Origin: Streptomyces sp. NBC_01717 | Lineage (GTDB): Bacteria; Actinomycetota; Actinomycetes; Streptomycetales; Streptomycetaceae | Direction of reading: 5' to 3' | Length of the DNA: 64,000 nt | Assembly (NCBI RefSeq): GCF_036248255.1 | Contig: NZ_CP109179.1 | Span: forward strand, 124,001 to 188,000 | Part shown: piece after piece, positions 54,201 through 63,200 of the stretch | How positions within the stretch are numbered: position 1 is the stretch's first letter | How the letters are laid out: every line of letters starts with the position of its first letter | Program-made: the position numbers and the translations under genes | The notes under the pieces: model-generated | Seen by the model: the letters and a program-made list of their open reading frames with translations, nothing else | Told to the model about the DNA's origin: nothing | The model's database searches: none

Positions 54201-57200
54201 CCTCTGCCAGTACGAGCAGCACGGGCGTTGCCGTCGCGTCGCCGAATTCCCTCACCGTCCCGTCACCAGGTCCGGCGAGCACCAGGCGTACTCCGAGCTC
54301 TCGGGCCGCTACGGGGGCCACGATCTCCGCGAGGGCGGCCTCGGGCAGTCCGCCCCTGGCCACGAGCAGCCGGTATCGCTGGATCGGCCCGACTTCCGCA
54401 CCGGCCCTCGCCGCGCCGAGTGTCAGCGTGCTTCCCCCTCCCATGAGCACGTCTTCGGTGCGCAGTACGCGGCTCACCTCGTATCCGGCGGCTGCCAGGT
54501 CGTCCAGCGAGAAGCGTTCTTCATCCGCCGGGGTTGGCAGGTCTGCGGGGATGTCGCCGTCCGTGAGGCGCTGGTCGAGCCAGGTGCGCAGGGTGCGTGC
54601 CGCCGTGGCGGGCGGCGCCGGGGAGTCGCCGGGTGCCTGGTTCTTTAGTCCCGGCACCGCCCGCAGAGCCTGCGGCGCGTCCAGGCTGAGTGCGTGGAGG
54701 AGGGTCGAAATGAAGCCGGGTTGGTCGCTCGTGGGCGACTGCAGGCGGAAGGTGCGTCCCTCGAACGACACCGTGTCCGGGCCCTCGTGCCGGAAGCGGG
54801 GAGCCTCGGGGGTCTGCGCAGCCTGTGGTGCGGCCTCCTCCGGCTCACGCGCGCCCGCGGGTTCCGTGGCACCGTCCGACCCGGTTGGCTGCGGCTCGTG
54901 GTGCCGTGCGGCCGGGTATTCCTGCGGCTCCTGATCTCCGGGGCGGAAGATCCGCCAGCGTGCTGGTCCGCCGTCCGGGGCCGGGGACAGCTCGATCCGC
55001 GCGGTTCCGTCGTCCGTTCCGGTCACCCGAAGCGCCCCGACGGGTTCGATGACGGTCAGCCCGGTTGCGGCTGCGATCCGACGGGCCACGGGGATGGCAT
55101 GGCCAGCTCTTCTCTCGTCGTTCGTCGGCGAGTCCGCTTCCTCCACGCGTCCTGGGCCGTCCTTCAGCAGCACGATCACTGCGCCGAGTGGAACGGTCGC
55201 CAGGTCGCCGTACGCGCGAAGCAGGGCGGCGGTCTCGTGCTCGTCCACGTCCCGCGTCGCGCCGTCGGTCGTGGCGACTGTGACCCGGTGATCCGCACCG
55301 TGCATGGCCAGCCAGTACCGCTTCCGGCCAGCGAGCGGTAGGGGGCGGGTGACGCGCACGGGCTCGCCCTTCTCGCCGGGGCGCTGCTCGACGTACTCGG
55401 TCACCTCGTTCAGCCGCTGGTAGATGGCCTCGCGCCGCTGCCAGCCTGCCAGGGGGAATGACGCCGTGCCGATCCGCTTGCCCGCGTCGTCGAGGATGGG
55501 ACGGACCAGAACGGTCGAGTGCCACGGGACCGCTGGGGCAGGCGCGAGGGCGAGCGCGTCCAGGTGGCCTCGAGGATCGCTCAGGGCCTCCGTCGTCACC
55601 AGCTTCAGCGCGGATTCCAGTGTCATCCGGACGACCACCCGCTTGGGCAGCCTGAGCTGTGTGTCCTCCGAGCCCTTGGAAACGCCGAGGGCTTGGCCGC
55701 TGCGCTTCAGCGTCGCGATGAGCCGCAGATCCACCTCGAATGACGCCAGGACGAACGGGCTCAGCCGGATCAGCCGTGGTTCGCTTCCGCCCGACGTCGA
55801 GGCGGACGAGCCCGTATCCCCGCTGCGGCTTATCCCGCCAGTGGCTGCGTGGTCGTGGACGTCGTCGTGGCGGTATCTGGACCAGCTGCCGCCTCCGGAC
55901 CAGCCAACCCCCTCGGAGTCGCCTGAACCGCTGCTGTAGCCCACGGAGGCGAGGCGGGGCGTTCCAGACGCGAGCTCGTCGAAGTACTCCCAGTACAGGC
56001 GTTCGCCGGTGGTGAGGATCTCGCCCCCGGTGAGCTTGGCGTGCAGGGAGACCGTGAGCTCCTGCCCGCCGCGCGCGCCGAGCATGTACACGTCGGGCAG
56101 CCGGGCTCCCGTCTTCGTCAGCAGGGGCAGCGACGCCGTCAGCCACTCAGTATTCAGTGACTCGTCCCTGACGTAGGACTGGGCGGTACCGGTCGTCGTG
56201 AAACCCCGGTAAGCACCCATGTTCCGGGCCATGTCAGAGAGTGCGGCCCGGATCACCGGCGCGCCCTCCATGGGGAAGATCTGGGCCTCCGGCGGGAGGC
56301 TGACACCATGCCTCCGCCAGGTCTCCAGCGGCTCCCGCCGCTCCGCGAGCCGCCAACCCGGAGGGACGAGCGACCGCTCCCGAGCGAGAGCCGCCATAGC
56401 CCGAGCATCCGACTCCAGGACGCGGTAGAGGATATAGCGGTCGTCGTGGCCGGTCGTCGGTGCGTCAAGCGACACGGAAAGCAGGGGTTCGGCACCCGCG
56501 TCCACGTCGGCACCGGGCGCGTACAGGTCGAGCCTGGCGTCGGTCAGTGGGACACGGAACCGGAGGTAGTCGGCGTCCGCGGGCGTCACACTCACCGCGT
56601 ATACCTGCCGGCTGCGGCTGTCACCATGTGTCGCCGTGTCGTGCGGGGCTAGGCCACCTGAGGCCTGCGGAGCCGTGGCCCCGGCCGTGTCGCCGAGCGG
56701 GGCCACCGGAAGGACGAATGCGTTGACACCCGAGCCCTTCATCGTGGATCGCGAAATGGCCTCGTCGAACGAAGCGCTGGTGACGAACGCCATTTCCTGG
56801 CCACCTGCCGGTCGGTCCTCGAACGTGCCCGTGCCCCGCCTGACGACGAACCGGGCGACATAGGCGTCCTGCGAGTTCGTGCGGAACAGCTCGACCGGGA
56901 CGCCTCCGTCGAGGGCGCTGCCGAGCAGACCCGTGGCGCCGACCGGATCGAGTACGTCCGCGAGGCGCTGAGTGTTCCGCCAGGTGTCCCGCAATACCTG
57001 CTCGGGCAGCAGCTCCTTCGCCAGCTTCGTCCCGTGCACACGCTCCAGTTCCGCGCGGAGCCGGGGCAAGAGGACGCCGAAGTCAGGCAGCCTGTCGATA
57101 CCTCCGGGGCCGAGCGGGGCGGTGCCAGGCAGTTTGAGGCCGGCTGCCCGATCGGCGGCGGGGGCGGCGTTCACGTCGACGGTCGGGGCGGCGACCGGGT

Positions 57201-60200
57201 CGGCGCCCCCCACGGCCTCCTGTGCCCCGTCGGCGGCTTCGGCGGTCGTCTGTGCCGGGTGGCCCTTCTCGATGCGGGCCTGCTCTGCCAGGCGCTGGTC
57301 GATATCCGGGCCGAGCCCGAGGGCGAGCGCCTGCTGTTCGGTGAGCCAGGCCGTGACGGACCTGTCGAATGCCATACCCTCCGATTCCACCTGAGGGTCA
57401 CTCCCGCCGACGGACGCCTCGGCGACCATCAATACCTCGATGTCGCCCTGGACGAGCACGAGCCGGTCGCCGGCCGCACTGAACCCGACCCGCTCGATCG
57501 CGCCGGAATTGCCGATCCGCTGCGTGGCCGACCAGCTTGCGCTGTACGAGGCACCCGGCCCGCCAAGCAGCCAGACCGCGGGACTCTGTGCGCGAGCGTC
57601 TCCGGCCCCGAAGACGCTCGCGCCGGCGCCCGCAGCGACGGCACGCTTCTTGCCGCTGGCGGCGGAGTGCCCGCCACCTACGCCGGATTGGACCGAAGGA
57701 GCTCCGCCCACGTGGATCACGGTCGGGTTGACCACATTGGCACGGATGCCGACCGCGGCTGCGACTCCGTTCCACCGCCGGTCATAACGCAACCCATCCA
57801 CTATCCACGCCCCCTTGAGGGCCCGCGGCAGCTCGGCCGCGATCGACTCCCGGCTCATCCGCCCCTCGAGCGTCAGCGCCGGGTCGAGGCCGGGGGTGGA
57901 CAGAGCCGTGTCGCCTCTGGCGGCCCGCGCCAGCAATCTGCGGGCGAGATCCTGAATGTGCCCCGGATCTCCAGCCGCCTCCATCACCAGCCATTCGGTC
58001 AGCCGGCGCTGCCCGGCTTCCGGGGGTGCCCACTGCGGGTCGACGAGTGTGCCGATGCCCACCGCCGGCGGCACGGGCAGGGGACGCGGCGCGGCGGAGG
58101 CCTGCAGGTCCTTCCGCGGTGCGCGCGCCGTCATCGACGCGGGGGTGGTCAGGAGCACTGGTGTGGGCGGTATGACCAGCTGTCGGACTCCGTCGTTACC
58201 GCCTGGGTCGGTGCTGGCCAACGTGGTCACCTCGGGCACCTGCTGCCCAGGAAGCCCTGGTGTGGGCGGTATGACCAGCTGTCGGACTCCGTCGTTACCG
58301 CCTGGGTCGGTGCTGGCCAACGTGGTCACCTCGGGCACCTGCTGCCCGGGAAGCCCTGGTGTGGCCCAGCGCCGCCATGTGCGTGCCACTACCACGGAGG
58401 TGACGGTCACCTTGAAGCGAAGGCTGCCGTTGAACGCGCTGGCTGTCTGCGAGCCCTCGCTGAAGAAGCCTCGCGACGCGCTCGGACCCGCTTGAGCGTC
58501 GCGGGTGGTGTTCGTGGCGACCGTCAGGGCGCCGGCGAGGTACAGGTGCCCGGGGATCGGCTTGGCGGAGATCCCGAAGCGCGCCATCGCGCCTTGCCCG
58601 ACCGCTCCCCCACTCTGGGCTCCCGTGCCGACCCCCAGTGCTGTCACCACCCCCCAGTCGTCGACGTCGCCCCGGTACGAGGTGGCGTCGTCGACGAGCG
58701 TGCCCTCGACACGGATGAGTACCGACTCGGTGACGTTCCAACGCTTTCGTCGCAGCCTGATGGGGATGCCGGTGGTGAGCAGCATGCCCTTGCGAGTGCG
58801 CAGGCCCCTTGGGGACAGCGCCTGAGTCAGCGCGCGGTGGTTGTTCCGCTGCCTGGCCAGGTCCTTCTCGGTCTCGAAGAAGCCGGGCGACACGGCGGCT
58901 TGCCCGTACCGTGGAAGGAACCCGTCCAGTCGTTCGTCAGTCGAGAAGAGCTCCTCGATCCGTTGGACCAGCGGATCGGTATCCACCCTGCCGAGGACGG
59001 TGCCCGCCCCCCGTGCACCGGCAGGCAGGTGCCGCTCGAAGCCCGGATTGCGGAACAGCGGGCTCGGCGTCAGGCCGGGCGGTAGCGGCAGGCCTAGCTC
59101 CGCGGCCTGGTCGAGTCGCAGACTCAGCCAGACGGTCAACTCGTGCTCGCCGGGCTGCGCGCCGGCCTTGGTGCGGGCGCTCAGAGGCACCGGGGCGGTG
59201 CCTTCTACGGTGATCCTCACGCGGGCCTCGTAGAGCACCTTCGCACCGCTGACCTCCGCGCCCTGAGCCACCTGCACCCCGGTGGACTGGGAGACCGCCC
59301 GGCTGCGCGCGGCCGTCAGACCGAGTTGGAGGAAGACCCGGGCTCTGGGGCCGCCAGCCATGAGGCCCACGCCGAACGCGGGACCGGCGGCGACCTCACC
59401 GCCGTAGGCCCTGCCGACCTGCACCCCGTCTTTCTGGCCGAACATCTGGTAGTTCTTCAACCTGGTATTGCCGACCGGGGACACCGGGGCGAGTGCGGTG
59501 ATCCGCGCGCGCATCCGGTACCCGCCCCGGACGCTGTCGCCGCGGCCGGAGAGGTCGGGCGAGTCCGTCCAGCCCTCGAAGGCTGTCGCCAGGGTTCTCA
59601 GTACGCTGTCGGACGAGGTCTCCGCCATGGCCGTCGAGCGGCCGGATGACCCGGGTGCGGTGAGCGCGGGGTGCAGCACTGAGCTGACGGTGCGGTAGAG
59701 GCCGCTGGTCGGCTCGCTCGCGGGAGCGTGATCGTACGCGGCGATGAGCGACAGCGAATCTGCCAGCTCAATCCCGCGGGCCTTCTGGGCATCGATGGGT
59801 TCCGGCCGGCGCTCGGCAGGCCGCTCCCCGTCCTTGACCAGATGCTCGACGGGCACTCGAGCGATGGCCGAGCCGTCACCGTGGAACACCCGGCCCCGGG
59901 ATACGCCGGCCTTCTGGGCCGTGACCACCCACTGCACCTGCCGGGGTACGTCCACGGTGCCCGAAAGGTGCACCGGCCTGCGGCTGTCGGTGAAGCCCTC
60001 GCTGCTCGTCGTCGTGACCGTTCGCTGGCCGAAGGCGACGTTCACGGCGGCGGTGGCTCCAGCGAGCAGGCCGGGCACGGGCGTGGGAGCAAGCGCGTAG
60101 GCCGCACCCCTGACGGCGAAGCCCTCCGAGACCGCGGCGGACCGCGAGCTTTCGACAGACGTGTTCTGAACGGGCATTTCCCCCGCCGAGATCTCTTCGG

Positions 60201-63200
60201 CGTTGGCGACGGAGGTGATGAGCGGCCGCCTCTCCTTGGGATGACGGACCATCGCGACCTTCACGTCGTACCAGCCGTCCCCGCCTCGCATATGGAAAGA
60301 CTTGCCGGCACCCACGAAGCGTCCGGGCCACTGCTGTAGTTCCTCGGTGATCAGTTCGGGAGCGGCACGGCCAGTCATCGTGCGGATCGTCGCGTCGACC
60401 CAGTCCAGGCCCACCGGGCTGTGGAACTGGGCCGAGCCTGCGGCCCGCATCCGTTCCAGGTAGGCGGGCAGCCGCCAGCGCCCTTGCATCGTCGAGGGGT
60501 TCCGGCCGAGGCTGACGGGGAACGAAAGGTGTCCCGGCGTGACTGGGGCGTGGTCTTCACTGGTTCGATCCGCCGGCACGACTTCTTCGATGCGGGGGTC
60601 CGTGGCCCAGTCCGTGACCGTGATCTGTGGGAGCGGGGGGATGGTAGCGGTGTGCCGAGAGCGCTGTGCAGGCCCCTCGATCGCCAAGTGCCGCACGGGC
60701 TGCCAGACATCCCGGTCAGCTTCCGTGTCCCAGTCCGTGACCGTGATCTGTGGGAGCGGGGGGATGGTAGCGGTGTGCCGAGAGCGCTGTGCAGGCCCCT
60801 CGATCGCCAAGTGCCGCATGGGCTGCCAGACATCCCGGTCAGCGGTCTCTGAGTTCGCCGCGGTGGCGCTGGAGAACAGCTGCGGCATGCTCGTCTCCAG
60901 GTCGCCGGCGAGCTTCCCGTCCGCGTCGAGCGGAAGCATTGCGTAGAGTGCACGCTCCACCTTGACCCGTACAACTCCGCCCGCGCCCCTGACAACCAGG
61001 ACCGAGTCGAAGCGGTAGTAGCGGAAGAAGCGGACGCCTTCCTTGTTGTGCTCATCGGTCTCGGCGACCTTGAAGGTGCGCTTCTCGCCCTCCTCGAGGC
61101 CGTAGAACTCGATGGGCGCCCGGTCTATGGCACGCCCCGCTTGCACGTCGCCGCCGCCTTCCGGCCCGAACGCGAGATACCAGCCGGAACCGCTGTGGTT
61201 CTCGGACGTGGGCGCGTAATCGCTCTGCTGGTAGCGGCGGGCCTTGTACCTCGCTTCCTCGCCGGGCAACAGTTGCTGTGCATGTGTCAGTTCCAGCCCC
61301 AAGGTGACCACGCCGTCACCGACAGGCACCGTGTAGTCATGCCGCAGCAACGCGCTGAGGTTCGGCCGCAGCATGCCTTCGCTGGTGTAATGGTCATAGA
61401 GAAGCCCCGCCATGGTGCTGGAATCCAAGCCCGGCACGCGCGCTACCGTCCGATTACCCAGGTCCGGGGCGGCGCCCTTCGGGAACCGCTTAGACGCGAG
61501 CGCGGACCAGTACTGAACGGCCGCCGCGGCAGGCATCGCCCATGGGTGAAGGTTGTCGATCAGCTCCTTCGGAGCGATGGAGTGGTGGCTGCTCTGGGGA
61601 GGCCTCCCGGCGTCGACGGCGTTCTCCCACCGCGCATAGGTTCCGATCGCGGCCGGCTGGCCCGGCGTCAGGGCGGCGACCGCGACCCCGGTCGTCAGAT
61701 GCCGGGGTACGAGCAGGCGCACTTCACCGGCCAACTGGCTGCCCGAGTCTGCCGAGCTGTCCTCGTACCACGTCCAGCGGCGGTGGCTCTGCCAGAAATC
61801 GGCTACGGCGGCGGCGTCGAAGGGCAGGCTCATCGCGAGCAGCATCCTCTTGCCGAGCTTCGCAAGAGCATCGAGGAAGGCGGGCGGTTCGGTGCTCATC
61901 CCGATCTCGATCCGGAAGTCGAGCCCGTGTGTGAACTCGTGGGACGCCTCCTTGCTGGACACCCGGTAGATGTCCTTGACCTCACGAACGTCTTCCGATT
62001 CACGGCCCTTCCCGTACCCGTATCCGCCGCCGGCCTCCAGTCCGCCATGGCGGTGGCCGGAACCGGCGCGGACTCGGACGTCGAGGCCGCCGCGCAGTCT
62101 GTCGGAGACGGAGCGCGAGGCCGAGTCCTCGGTCACGCCCTCGTCCCGCAGCGTCAGCGAGACATCCGGACGCGGCCGGTCCGTGTGGGCGGTCCGGATG
62201 TCGGCGGTGACCCGCACCCACAGGTAACGGGTGGTCCCCAGCAGGCCCGGGATCGGCAGCCAGCGACGCACTCCGGACCCGCGCAGGGCCCGGAATTGGG
62301 ACTCCAGACCGCTTGTCGCGTATGTCGCGGTGAGCGAGCGATGCAGCAGGTTGGGCCTGCGTTCGCCCTCCGGGCTCTCCCGAAGGACGCCGCGCTTCAG
62401 CAGCTGTCGCTCGATCTCGGGGAGCACCTGGTCGGCGCGCAGCCTTTCGGTGTGCGCGACGCCTTCCAATATCTCCGGGTGGACCAAGGCCCGGGAGGGC
62501 TCAGACTGGCTTGGCTGCTCATCAGGAAGGAGCCATGGAACCAGGTCTTCCATCCGGCGCTGCGGGATCAGCATCTCCAGGACATTCTCGAAGGTGAGGT
62601 ATCGGGTCTCTTCGACCATCTCGTCGTCCCACCAGCGCAGGGCGGTGACCTGGAAGACGGCGTCGCTGCGCACGGTGTGGGCGTCCCACCGGTAAGTCGC
62701 CCTGCTGATCTGGATGTCGCCGTGTTTGCCGCTCTTGCCGGATTCCCAGTGGCGTTCACCACTCGCGAGGAGCAGGGCCGTCGCACGTCCCCCGATGCCG
62801 CCCTCGCTGCTGTCTCCGTGCGTGTTCGGCGCGCCGTGTGGCGCGCCGTCGTCTCCGTACTCGTCACTTGCGTTGGAGGCAGCCTCCGCGCCGAAACGAA
62901 TCTGTGGGCCGCCTGCGGCCAGCGCACTGAGTACCTTGCGGGTGTTGTTGCCGGGCCGGTGGTGGCTGGTCGCCTGGAGGTAGTGCTCGATCTCCACGTC
63001 GCCGCCGACCGTGACCGACTTGACCGGATTGTGCGCGAACAGCCTTATTCGGACAGCCTGCTTGAATCCGTCGCGCACCGGCAGCTCGAACTCGTGGCCG
63101 TACGGCCCCACCAGGAGAGCGAACTGGTTCGCCAGTTCGGCGGGGGTGGTGGCGTGGCGGATCTCAGCGGGCCAGTTGAGTGGGTTGTCGGCCCACGCCT

